DNA of 64,000 nt from Thunnus maccoyii (lineage: Eukaryota > Chordata > Actinopteri > Scombriformes > Scombridae), in assembly GCF_910596095.1 (NCBI RefSeq), contig NC_056554.1:372001-436000 (forward strand). Direction: 5' to 3'. The position numbers were made by a program, and so were the translations under genes. Shown here piece after piece: positions 1 through 11,949 of the stretch; position 1 is the stretch's first letter; every line of letters begins with the position of its first letter. The notes under the pieces were generated by a model. That model made no database searches and was not told where the DNA came from. It saw only the letters and a program-made list of their open reading frames with translations.

Positions 1-456
1 AACAAATTTTCTTTAACAATTTTGAGATTACAGTGATCAGGTTTCCATACTTTCAGCAATTAAAACCCCTCTGATTTTACTTGTTACCTGGGGGAGAGAG
101 GGTCTGGGAGTAGTAATGGATCGTATGCTTTCACTTTGTGCACCAGCAGATCTGTTTCCTCTGCAGAGAAGTGTTCCTTCTTACTACCTGGCAAATGTGC
201 CATTATAATAGCAATCCACCAAAGTACAAACGCACCTGGCTTTTAAAGGGAATGGGAGATGTCATTCTCATTGGTTTATTGCATGTTATGCCCAAAACAA
301 ACCCATGATTAATTAAGTGACTAAGGACAATCCTTTCGAACCATTCGCTTGGCGCTACGACCATTTTTTCTGCCATTAAACAAAAGTGGATTTGGACCCA
401 CCGTAAATGCACTTGCGCCATGCGATTCAGACTGTGTGCTTAGATCATTAAAATAC

Positions 457-492
457 GGTTAGGGTTGGGCTTAGGGTTAGGGTTAGGGTTAG
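457..492 (+). repeat. Interstitial telomere-like repeat (TTAGGG)n
   Basis: Three perfect TTAGGG units (471-488) plus imperfect flanking units. Short interstitial telomeric tracts occur within fish chromosomes and do not by themselves imply a chromosome end. Confidence 0.8.
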
Positions 493-1417
493 TTTTGTTC
501 ACAAAATGTCATGCACAGCGTCGAGCCTCCTTACGGATTCAAAAATTACATTTATTTGTTAAGATATTTTTTACACATTCAATCATTTGAATTCATTTGC
601 TCAAAATGTTTTTACACAATCACACATTTGAATATATTAAAGAATGTTTTCACGCATTTAGATATGGTGACACACACAGCTACAATACATATGACCCTCA
701 TTTTATTCCATATGCACCTGTTTTGGAGGTCCTTGATATGAAAAAGTTAGAGATTGTCTGGTTTTTCAAAATCCCAAGAGTGCTGGATTTTTCTTGCTTC
801 GATTTATGTCCATTGCTCACTTTTTGCTCCTCTGGAAAGCGGGACAAAAAGTAATGTTATGTTATACTATGTTTTATCTTTCTATTTCTATACTCAGAAT
901 ATTTAAATCTGAACCCATGATTTGAAAGTTTTTGCTGTTTAATAAATGAAATTCTGACTGAATTTTTACAAATTTCTGATTTGTTTCTTTCATAAATTTA
1001 ATAAATAAATAAGTAAGTAAATAGTTGTAGTAGTATGCATATTTAAAATATTTTTCATTGTTCAACACAGGCCATTTCAGTAGAGGCATTAAATATACAA
1101 CAATAAAGGAGAGAGAATTTAGTTTTACTTTTGTACAGCACTTTGTAGGCGGGACTTTTTACAAGCATCATTAAGTTCTTTCATAATTCGATAGTAGCCT
1201 ACAGTCCAAAATGGTGGAGGTGTAGCTCTGCTGCTGCGTGCTGATGTTGCAATGGAATGACCAATTACCTTTCACTTCTTATTAATCTAGTTCTTTGTCT
1301 GTACAACAGGAGACAACAAGGAGAAGGACAGCAGCCTGGCTTCAACCAGGAGGCGAAAGACAAAGTGGAGCATCTTTATTTAACCCAATGGTCATAAATC
1401 AGGATTGGGCTCATCAT
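493..1417. other. AT-rich intergenic stretch, nothing recognised
   Basis: No gene or clear repeat was recognised here, or in 1-456 and 1981-2893. The small open frames have no family resemblance. A (TAAA/TAAG) purine-rich patch lies near 997-1022. Confidence 0.5.
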
Positions 1418-1980
1418 TAGCCGTGTTTCCATTAACCTATTTTATGTGCATTTTGAAGTATTACATTAAAAAAGCTTAATGGAAACGCAAAAAATTGAAA
1501 AAACTTCAAATTCAACCTCAAAAAAGAGTTTACGTGCGCAATGGGCAATGGAAAAGCATTTGTCAAATAAATAATGACGTAATAAACATTTAACTCACAT
1601 GACTGATCAGCTGTTTCCACCCTCAGCGTCTTCCAGCCTCTACAGATAGCATGAAGCATGGCCAATACTAGCTGACATAAAATAACAATGACAACTTGCC
1701 CAATTGAAACAAATTCCAAAAGACCTCCCTCCATTTTTCTCTCATCAAGGCAATATAACTATTTGTTTTGTTTCTGGTTGGCAACCTCTGTTTCTTCTAC
1801 TCTGTTACTGGCGGATTATTTAGCCTATACTGCCATCTACTGATGAAACTATGTGTTGCATAGCCTAGTTTATTCGCTTCAAACCAGTTGATGGAAACGC
1901 ACCTAATTTGCATTGTCCTTTTTGCAACATTTAAAAAGTTTGCTTAAAGTTATCTTGTAAATCTAATGGAAACACAGCTA
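1418..1980. mobile_element. Non-autonomous TIR element (MITE)
   Basis: The ends are inverted copies: TAGCCGTGTTTCCATTAACC on the left and AATGGAAACACAGCTA on the right. Internal sequence is also partly palindromic (TTAATGGAAACGC near 1476, TTGATGGAAACGC near 1888). No transposase frame is present. The superfamily is uncertain. Confidence 0.6.
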
Positions 1981-2893
1981 ATGTCATCTCCAGGTGAGTG
2001 TGCTGTTCTGTGCTTGCCTACATACTGGCAGTACCTACAGTTTGCTAACTTAGTGCTAGCTGTGGTAGTTGTGTACAAGCTAGTTCACATTAGATCATTT
2101 AGTTCAGGTGAGCAGCAATAGATGCTGACAACTGTAAACTTGCATGGCCAGTGTTAGGTAAACACAACCAGAATGGTGGACAGTACAAACCTCTAAAATG
2201 TCCCCAAACTGCATTTCAAACATATGACCTTGGCAACATGTCTATCCATCCTGCTGTGCACTGTGGCTGGCGTGCAGCAGTGTGGCTCCTCGGTGCAGTA
2301 CCAGGAAAAGAGATCTGACAAGGAAGAAAGAAAAATTCAGTGCCCCATATTGCTGTTTTCCAAGCTACACATAATACAGCCTCTTTGCTTGACTCAAACT
2401 GTTAACTTATAGTCCTTCTGAATTAACGTTTCCCATTACTCAACACCAGACACCCACTGAACATACTGTTAGGAAAGAGCAGACTGGCGGAGCAAGCACA
2501 GACACCAAACCTAGTGCTTGAATGCTATGTGTGTCAAGAAAAGTACTGGGATCCATAATGACACCTCTCTTGCGGACAGAAGTCGGAGTAGCACTGTGTG
2601 CAACTTCTTCTTGTACTAGTCTAGTACATCACAACAAAACAAAGGGAGGCACCACCTTGTGGTGCTATTTGGCACTGCAGTAATACCACATTTACTAGAC
2701 TGGCCATTAGAAGCACAACAGTGAACTCCAACAAGAGCAGCTGATACACACGCTGCAGCCCAGATGACCATATAAAGAAATCCGTCATGAGTTGAAATCA
2801 GCTCAGTTTCAAAGTAGAAAAAAACGTTGGAAAGTGAATGTTCAGAGCATTTTTAAGCTGGTGCTTTTTGCTCACAGGGATTACTTCTACATA

Positions 2894-2985
2894 AGGGCCC
2901 TATCTTACACCGGGCGCTTTGCCCAATGTGTGGGTGCATAAAGAAGATTTGCACAAAGGTTTGCAGTTTCGTTATTTGAAACTTT
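2894..2985. repeat. Teleost interspersed repeat fragment
   Basis: The start AAGGGCCCTATCTTACACC is a terminal sequence I associate with common fish TIR elements. The other end is not found; the adjacent microsatellite may have replaced it. Confidence 0.3.
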
Positions 2986-3009
2986 GGTCACGTAGAATAT
3001 ATCTGACAT

Positions 3010-3018
3010 TGTAACATT

Positions 3019-3102
<84 letters not shown>

Positions 3103-3120
3103 GAACACACACACACACAT

Positions 3121-3159
<39 letters not shown>

Positions 3160-3172
3160 CAGAACATATATA
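3010..3172. repeat. Compound (TA)n/(TG)n/(CA)n microsatellite
   Basis: Alternating TA, TG, CA and TA tracts, roughly symmetrical. The open frame across it (repeats of VCVCVC and IYIYIY) is an artefact. Confidence 0.95.
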
Positions 3173-3324
3173 TATGCAACTTCCATAGTTATTTTTATAT
3201 AAATTATATATTTTTTAAAAATGTTTGAGTAACAAAATAATGTAATATGTAACGTAATTTTTAGATTTGACGAATTGACAAAGATAGTGTTACCTGACAG
3301 GCAAAACTCAGGGCTTGGGGTTTT

Positions 3325-3510
3325 ATGAATTGCGCATGCTCCGCAGGAGCCGGAACTGCTCAGGGAATGGGTCCAGTGTTTAGTAGTACAGCATCTGACA
3401 CAGACATGGACTGTCAACGTTAGCTGCAGTGTACATATTTACGTTGGACCAGGCAGTTTAGAGGTAGAGTTCGTCTGTGACGTCGTGGTAGCTTAAAAAG
3501 AATCCGAAAA
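3325..3510 (+). promoter_or_regulatory. ap1s1: AP1S1 promoter / 5'UTR candidate
   Basis: The 180 bases before the start codon are richer in GC and CpG than their surroundings. They hold a GCGCATGC palindrome like an NRF1 half-site pair near 3332 and a TGACGTCG CRE-like site near 3478. No TATA box is seen, as is common for housekeeping genes. If transcription starts upstream of 3367, a short upstream ORF (3367-3423, stop TAG) lies in the leader. The start site cannot be fixed from sequence. Confidence 0.45.
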
Positions 3511-3513
3511 ATG
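3511..3513 (+). CDS. ap1s1: AP1S1 coding exon 1: initiator Met only
   Basis: The ATG is followed at once by a consensus donor, GTAAGTT, so exon 1 contributes one codon. The context CCGAAAAATG has A at -3. Exon 2 begins with another ATG in frame, giving the MM start known for mammalian sigma-1A. The exon was too short for ORF calling and is placed from the donor and the family N terminus. Confidence 0.88.
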
Positions 3514-6500
3514 GTAAGTTACTCCGTCTCGTTCGCTAAAAAGGCAGCAGTTAGGTGCTAAGCTAATGCTAGCAAGGTGTATGATATCAGGAAGTACCTA
3601 CCTGCGGTACCTGCACCTGGCTTCTCTCAGCGTAGCCTGCAAGCTAACAGGCCGTAGAACAGCATACGGTGTGAAATAGCCCTGACTAACGTAACTGGCA
3701 CACTTTGGGCTTTTAAATCAGCTTATAGTCGTGTTATGCTAGTTGTTTCACAATAACATTCGGTAATGTTAACATTTAGCATGACAGACTGTGATATTTG
3801 AAGGTCTGATTAGCTGCCGAGCTTCCTCATAGTTACTGAATTAAGCTTCAATTGTTTGTCAGTGTCAACAATAAAGGTGTCAGTGAGATGTTTCTGTCTG
3901 TCTGGCAGTCGACAGGATGTATACACAATGAGTAATTGATGATTAGATTTAAGTGCACGATAAATGTTAAGTTATTAAGATAAAATATATCATTTCTCTT
4001 GAGGCACTGTTCTCACATTATTGGTACATTGTACACAACGCAGTTAAAACAAACTCATTTTTTCTTTGCACTAAACAGATGTGATTTCCAATAACTCCAC
4101 TGGCAATACTCAAATATCCTCCATCCAAGTATACTGCTGCTGTAAAACAAACAGACACCACACTTTCTCTTTGTCATAGAGACCATAGAGAGAGCAGGCA
4201 GATGTAAGTAAAGACAACTAGTAGGTAGTGGTAGAATTGTGTTATGATTGTGTGTATTGTAGAGCCTTTAATAGAATTAGATGAATCCCACAGTCACTGC
4301 AGCATGTGTTGATTTTCCTGGTCGCATCAGGTTTGTGTAACTATACCTGTATGCTTCTTCTAGCTGTGGACAGGCATGTTTGTTCATGTGTGGAGAGAAT
4401 ATCACACCAAACTCCATTTAGATATCTGATGACAATAGATTAATCAATTAACATCCACTTCAGAACAGAACGCACAGCACCTACGTATCCCCAGCTTATG
4501 AAGTTCTAATGGCTAATGTGTAAGCATACCATTTCCTACCTACATACTCAGCAGACACAGAGTTAACATTGTCATCCCATTGCAGTCTTGTTTGTGGCTA
4601 AATTACAAATGCAAGTACAATAATCACTGATCTTTTAGCTCTGTTTTGGTCTCCACCAACTCCTGAGGAAAAATACCTGTCTCTTTAGCTACTAAATACT
4701 CCACTATCTTAACCGGCTAGTCTCTAACTGTGTCTGTATGCTGTTTGGTGCTGAGCTGGTAGTGCACAGTGGCTTTAACAATGTGCTGTAGAATTAAAGC
4801 AACAAGCTTATGAAATGTCTTTCTTTAACTTCAGAACTGTGGAGCTGTATTATAATATTGTTAGCTTACTTTAACTTCAGCACTGTGGACCTATATTATA
4901 TTAGACCAGAGCTAGGTTTTAGCTGACACTAAAACTTGAACAACAGGCCACATTAAGTAGTTTTAAAGAGAATTTTGTGTGATGTTCTCTATAGTGCAGC
5001 ATGTCTCCATTTAAGTGTTCTCCATGAGGGCTGAAACTCACTGAGGGTATTTGGATTGAAGTTGACTGATGAAGACATGTATGATTTAGTTAAAACTAAC
5101 CTTGTTTGATAAAAGCAGAACCAGTATTTAAGCATAGCCTTGAAATGGGCAATATGTCACAATATGGATAGAAATCATGATACATTAGATATGGAAAAGC
5201 ATGTGAGAAATAGTTTATGGATAAAACATATGAACATGTTTTTTTTTTTGTTTTTTTTTTTTGTTTTTTTTGAAAATCCAGTAAAATAAATACCTGACAA
5301 ATAACGGTATGGTAAAGTATTCTGAATTCAAATAATAGATGAGTGTCCAGCACATGCAAATGCTGGTTGCTAATACAAAGAAAAGAGGTAAAAGTTATTG
5401 AAGGGGGTATAATTACCTATTCACTCTCACAATAGCTCACAGTATAATGTACATTTCCACAGAACAAAGTCATTAAGTCATGCTCACGATGCTGCTGCTC
5501 TCTTTTCCTCTAATACCAACACTTTAACACTGATGCTGTTTTATTTTTATAATTATCTTCAGTCACTTCCTTTTAGCCAATTTTTGATCGTTGTCAAGGT
5601 AAAGCTGTTAAGAAACTCAACATTCCTGCAGATGTTTCACATACCAGGAAGGGAGGCGTAATGCCCTTTAGAGCTACTGAAAGGCTTTTAATGTGAAATA
5701 TCTGTGCAGGAAGTAGTGAATTTCATTGAAGCTAACTTAACTGTGAAAAAACAGTAGAAGAGACTGGAATTACATACTGAATGAAAATATATTTATGTTT
5801 CAGAGGAGAAGGTGTTCTCAGCAGAGTGTTGAGGATGTGATGGAATAAATGCTGTGAAAATGTACATTACACTGAATTTATCAAGACAACAAGTCACCAT
5901 GGAAGAAGTGTTGAGTTTGCATTAACAGTAACAGGAGCAGATCAAAAACAAGGGGGCTTCATACTAAAATATGAGAAATGAGAGGCCAGTCTTTAAATAA
6001 GATTGTTTCATATAAATACCCGGTCCTCTCTGCAGGTGAGGTAAGTAAAGGCCAGTCAGTGCTGAAGATTTTATGGTACTTCATCTCATTCATGTGAAAT
6101 CATATAAAAATCCATTGTTGCCATGAATCAATGCTGCTGCTCAGCTAGTTTGTAACACTGCCCACAATTGCCTAATACAACTAGAGATAAATAGTATGGC
6201 AAAATCTTTATCTCACAGTATATGGTACCAGCCAAAACTTGGGACAGACCTGCTCATTTTTTCTTTATTTTTGCTATTTTCTACATTGTAGAACAACACT
6301 GAAGACCTTGAAACTATGTTTGAAATGATGTTTCATATTTTAGATTCCTCAAAGTAGCCACCTTTTGCTTTGATGACAGCTTTGCACACTCTTGGCAATA
6401 GCTTAACCAGCTTCATGAGGTAGTCATTTGTACTAGGTGATGCGTGCAGCAGAAGTGTGAGACTTGTAACTATTTGAAATTCCTTTATTGGAGCAGTAAA

Positions 6501-9500
6501 ACTGCATTTTCCCATGTTGCCAGATAATACATCAACATGAAAGCCGTCATTAAAGTATTTGGCTGACAATTTCTATATTTTTCTCATTGTCAATAAATCT
6601 CATGTGCAGAGCCAAACCAAGAATGAACTCATTGTATTCAAAGCCTGATATATCTTATTCCTCTGTGCTGTAGAGCTCTGTTGTTGTTCAAAAACGGTTA
6701 AAAACATGTCAACAAGCCACACTGTTGAAAGAACTTAAGTACAATGTCAAGAAGAAGTTGTGATATGTAGTACAACAAGCGAGTGAAGCTGTAAATGAAA
6801 CCGCGTTCCCTCACATGATCAGTGGTGTCTGCCTTACACAGAACTACTTTCCTGAGACTGAAAATGTGATCACTGTTATTAGTCTTTGGAGCCGTTTCTA
6901 AACAAACTAACACAACCAAACTCTTGGTGATGAAGGAACATGTCACCTGGTGCAGTGGTGTGGCTGACTGACGTGTTTTTAATAGTTTTTGGACAACAGC
7001 AGAGGTCTATGGCAGAGTTATTTGATATATCAGTCTTTGGATACACATACAATTCTTGTTGGTAGGATACATACATCGTTGGTTTTGGACTTTGAATTGG
7101 ATTTGTTGACAAAAAGAAAAATACAGAATATGACCAGATTGTTTTTTTACTTTGACATTATTAATCAATACTTTCCTGTCCTTGTTCCTCTCTTTGCTTT
7201 TAATGTTTTCCATCCTTGTCTTTGCAGATGCGTTTCATGCTGCTGTTCAGCCGGCAGGGGAAGCTGCGGCTGCAGAAGTGGTACACAGCCACAGCTGAAC
7301 GGGACAAGAAGAAGATGGTCAGGGAGCTGATGCAGATAGTGCTGGCCCGCAAACCAAAGATGTGCAGCTTCCTAGAATGGAGAGACCTCAAGATTGTCTA
7401 TAAAAGGTAAAATGCTAAGTCATTAATTGTCACAGAAGTGTCTTTGTTAGTGATTCTTTGATCAATCGATTAATGGCTTTGGCTATAAAATGGTTAAAAA
7501 GCCCATAGTGCATTTCTCACAGGTGGTGTATTCAAATTGCTTGTTTGCAGTTCAAAACCCATAAATGTTTAATTTTCATAATAAAAAAATATTCGTAAAA
7601 ATCATATGACAAAGAAGAGTATCAAATCCTCACACTGTAGAAGTTAGAACCAGTGAATGTTTGGCACTTCAGATTAAAAAAATTTGAAAATTGATGAATC
7701 ATTTATTACAGTAGTCGCTGATAAATTTTCTGTCAATCGAGTAATCAGCTTAACCTTAGTTTCAGCTCTATTCATGACACCTGAATATGTGTGTGTTGGG
7801 GTTTAGACCAGCTGCAAAAAGGTAGAAAATCACTGTAAATGTTGGACTTTGGAAATTACAGTGCAGTCATTTAGTTTTAGAACACTTGGTTATTGTTGCA
7901 CAAGCTGTGAGGAGTCATTTCATATTTTTGGCTCAAGGCAAAAATCAGAGAGAAGATCCGCACACTGCACTAGTAGCTCCCAGCAAATTTAATTGAGCAA
8001 TGTTTTGATCTACCAGAGATCTTCGTCAGGCATTGTCAAATCACCATCACAGAGCAAGACAAACAATATGTAGCCACAGACGTATTCAGCAACTAGTACA
8101 GTGTGCGGATCTTTTTTCTGATTTTTGCCTCTATGTGATTTTTGAACAAGCACCCGTGAAAGTTTTTTGGATGTGCGTACTCTCACTCTTTTTGTCCTTG
8201 ATATTTTTGGCTTAAACCATGAACCACATGGATATTCTATCAGCTGACATCCTCTCAACTGACACTCTACACAATCTAAAACCAAACAGTCCTATTGGTT
8301 CTGCTTAAAGGTGGAAAAACGTCTGTTTAAATACTATGGTAGCCACTGTAACCATAGCAACATGTTCTAGGCAATAGCTATTAAACAGATTTATTTACTC
8401 ATTTATTTATTAGTAGATGGATATTTTGGGCATGTCAGGTTTTATTGAATAGCAAACAGTATAGACGGATGGATATGACATGCAACAGGTCAGCTGGAAT
8501 TGAACTGAGGATGTTGTGGTTATGTGGTATGTGGCTTAAGCATTTATTTATTGGTATTATTTTCTACCAGGAACTGGCAGCATTATTTGCAGCACTACTG
8601 CATGTTTAAATCTTTATACTATTGTCATAGAACATATTTCTTCACCTAAAACAAAGACCAGGGCCTTGTTTCCCAAACACACCTTAATGATGATTAATTC
8701 ACAAGTGACTTCTACACACTCGTAGGAGGCTGAGAGCATCTTAAGAAGCTCCAGAACTTACTGGTGGAACCGAAAATAATATTTGTATTCATTTTAAAGT
8801 CCATAATTATATCATGAACACTTATGGTCTTTGTTAAGTGATGTTGATATCAAATGAGAATTAATGTGTAAAAAAGATAAAGTAACACAAATTACTTCAA
8901 CAATTAATTTACACAATCTAGTTTGTGTCATCACTGTCGTCTTCTCCTTCTTCTCTCCTCATTTATTCATTTCTTCTGGCCAAAATACCACTTTCCTGAT
9001 GGAATATTTTCCATCTCTGGATCTTCTTTTCTTTCTATTTCTGGTGTGTATGTTGTTTGCTCACGCTTACATACAGCAAGTCTAATACAGAAATGATATT
9101 CATGAAACTTATAGGAACAGCCACTGCTTCATTTTCAGCTGAATATGATCTTCAGAGTAACTTCTTCCTCAGGCAGCAGCTAAATCAAATAAAGTAAGTG
9201 ACTAATAACAGCGATCATGTTTTCAGTCTCTGCAGAGTAGTTCTGTGTAATGTAGAGGCCACTGCACATGCGCTGGAATGTGGTTCCATTTACAGAGGTT
9301 TGCAGTGATACACAAAATGACACTGTGAAGACAAGTCCAATATTTTTGTATTACAATTACTTATGACGATAACCTACTGGAAAACACTTTCTTAACATCA
9401 GCAGTCCTGTTGAGAGAGTCTATTTATACCTGTAGTTCAGTTCAGTTGATCCAGACAAAAGAAATTAATGATCATCTTTGTCTTTAAGATCTGGTCTGCT

Positions 9501-11905
9501 TTATGTTCACATTGTCTTTGACTAATGAAGTATGACACTAGTCATGAAGTCACATGGACAGACAGGTAACTTATTTATTGGACAGTTTTTATGAAGTCAT
9601 CCTGTATCATCAGCACTACATGGATCCACAAGGGGAAATCAATTTATGATGACTGACAGCAGGTCATGCTGCACTTTACTGAACCCTATGTGTATATTTA
9701 GCTTTTCTTTCACAAGCCCTGATATTTGCTCTTCAATGTAGCTCACCTGTGATTATGAGAAATATATTATTCATGGCTGCTGCCCAGTTACACTACAGGC
9801 CAATCACCTAAATGGTCCACACTAAAGTCCGTTAACAGCCAACATGTCAAGTTTCAGGTTTTACCTCATCTGTGTAAAACATCAGATTTCCACACTGCAC
9901 TGTAGAGCAGGAGTTTTCAACCTTTTGTAACATAAGGCCCACTTTTATTGATTTGATTGAAAAAAAAATTTCCAAAGACCACCTTCCCAAATGAATGAGA
10001 AAAAAAACATAACATGACTAGAAACGGAGAAAAAATAAACTGTAAGCTGTAATAAGCTGTAAATATGTGTTATGCCACTGTCAGCTGTAATGGCCAAAAT
10101 AAATACTCTGCTTACCTTCAGTGAGACACTTGTGCTTACCTCTGGGAAATAATGAGATCAAGCTGTGGTGGAATGGGTGAGAGGCTGACAGGTAGAGTAG
10201 CATTCAAAGTTGCTTTCAATTTGTTCCTTGCCTTTGATTTTGTGACAGTCACAATGGTGAAAGGCAATGGAAATTTGATTGCCTGTTTTGACAGAGAGGG
10301 ATATTGACTGGCAGCCAGTATCCAGAGTGAAGCAAGGTCAACTTGTGTGAACTGAAGCTTCAGGCTGCTGTTAGCTGATAGTTCCATTAGTTCATTTTCC
10401 AACACAGTGGACAGACCCATGTCTTCTGAAGCAAGATCAACAGAGAAACTTAGGTAGCTAGCTAACAGTGGCAAAACATATTTGTCTCTACCTGATGATG
10501 TGTCGTGGTTGGCGTGGTGATATTCAAACGGAGCAGGTTATTGAAATTATGCATTTTAATTTGACGTTTTTATTTACGGGAATTCTTGAGCACATTAAGA
10601 TATAAAAATAACTGCTTTGTAAATTACCAAAAGAAAATTTAATCTAACCATTTGGCAGTACCAGTGTCTCTGCGGCCAACTAGATGGCGCTCTGAGGCCC
10701 AGCTGTGGGCTGTGGCCCACTGGTTGCGAATGACTGCTGTAGAGTACCTGTCCTGTGTGGCTGCTGTCAGCAATAGAGGAGGTTGTACCAACATCTGACT
10801 CAGTGTCTAACGTTAAGTTAGTTTAGTTTCGTTTATTTGCACAGAGGTTACAATAAAATATTCCACTTTTAAAAAGTTATATTGATTTTGCAGGAGAGGA
10901 AAGAAGCCCATACAAAGTCCCCCCCTTTCATTTCAAAGTCATTAAAAACATACGGGGTCATAAAAACAATACAACATCAAATAGACAAAAAACATGTATA
11001 GCAGAAAAAATGATCAGACAGAAATTTGAACACTTTAAATGTACAAGAGATGTAATACATACCCAGGCACATAAAATTCTATTCAATTCAATTCAATTTT
11101 CAATTCAGTTTTATTTTTATAGCACCAAATCATAACAAAAGTCATCTCAGGGCACTTTTCACACAGAGCAGGTCTAGACTGAACTCTTTAATTTAGAGAG
11201 ACCCAACAATTCCCCCATGAGCAAGCATTTGGTGACAGTGGCAAGCAAAAACTCCCCTTTTAACGGGAAGAAACCTCACGCAGAACCGGGCTCTAGGTGG
11301 GTGGCCATCTTTTAGATAAAAGATATATTTTTAAATGTTTTTAGAAAGTTATTAAAGAAGATGACAACTTCAAAGTTGTACTTGGTGAATAAGTAGTTAA
11401 ACTGACTTCACTAGCATACAACACTGGAGCTGAGAGTGTTGGAGCAGCTAACTTAAACGAGTTGCACTTCATTGCATCTCTCTGCCCTCCATTTCCATCA
11501 TCCATCTCTGTTGCTACCCACTGTGCTTGTTAATGCTGGGATAGAAGACTTCATACTTTTCATCTCAAAGGAAGCTTCAGTTTTAATGTCAGGCTGGAAA
11601 TCCCTAGCGAAGTCAAATATACCTGTATTTTGATTTTGATTTTAGCACCTTATCTGTTTTTTTTGTTTGTTTGTTTGTTTTGATTTGAAATCGGTCAAGG
11701 ATTGATTCCCAGGTAGCAATTAAAAAGTCTTACATTTGACTTCAGTAAAGCAGCAGTGTCTCTGATTTTAGTGTGTGCACTCTTTACTTTAGTTCACCTC
11801 CCACAGACCGATGAAAGTTCTTGTCTGTTTGTATGTAGGCTGAGCTGCATTAGATTTTAGGTGGGTGGACAGGGTGAGACCCAGCATTCCACTCTCATTG
11901 ATTTA

Positions 11906-11949
<44 letters not shown>

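Larger units (their letters stand above)
3514..7227 (+). other. ap1s1: AP1S1 intron 1
   Basis: Donor GTAAGTT to acceptor TTTGCAG. It holds a poly(T) tract near 5239-5271, a Tc1 end fragment (6215-6430) and a palindromic element (6640-7150). From 3520 to 6200 no repeat was recognised. Confidence 0.85.

Noticed and set aside
2905..3417. 170-codon frame on the minus strand
   Set aside because: Its middle is translated (TA/CA) microsatellite (runs of Val-Cys and Ile-Tyr); the ends have no family resemblance and overlap the AP1S1 promoter.
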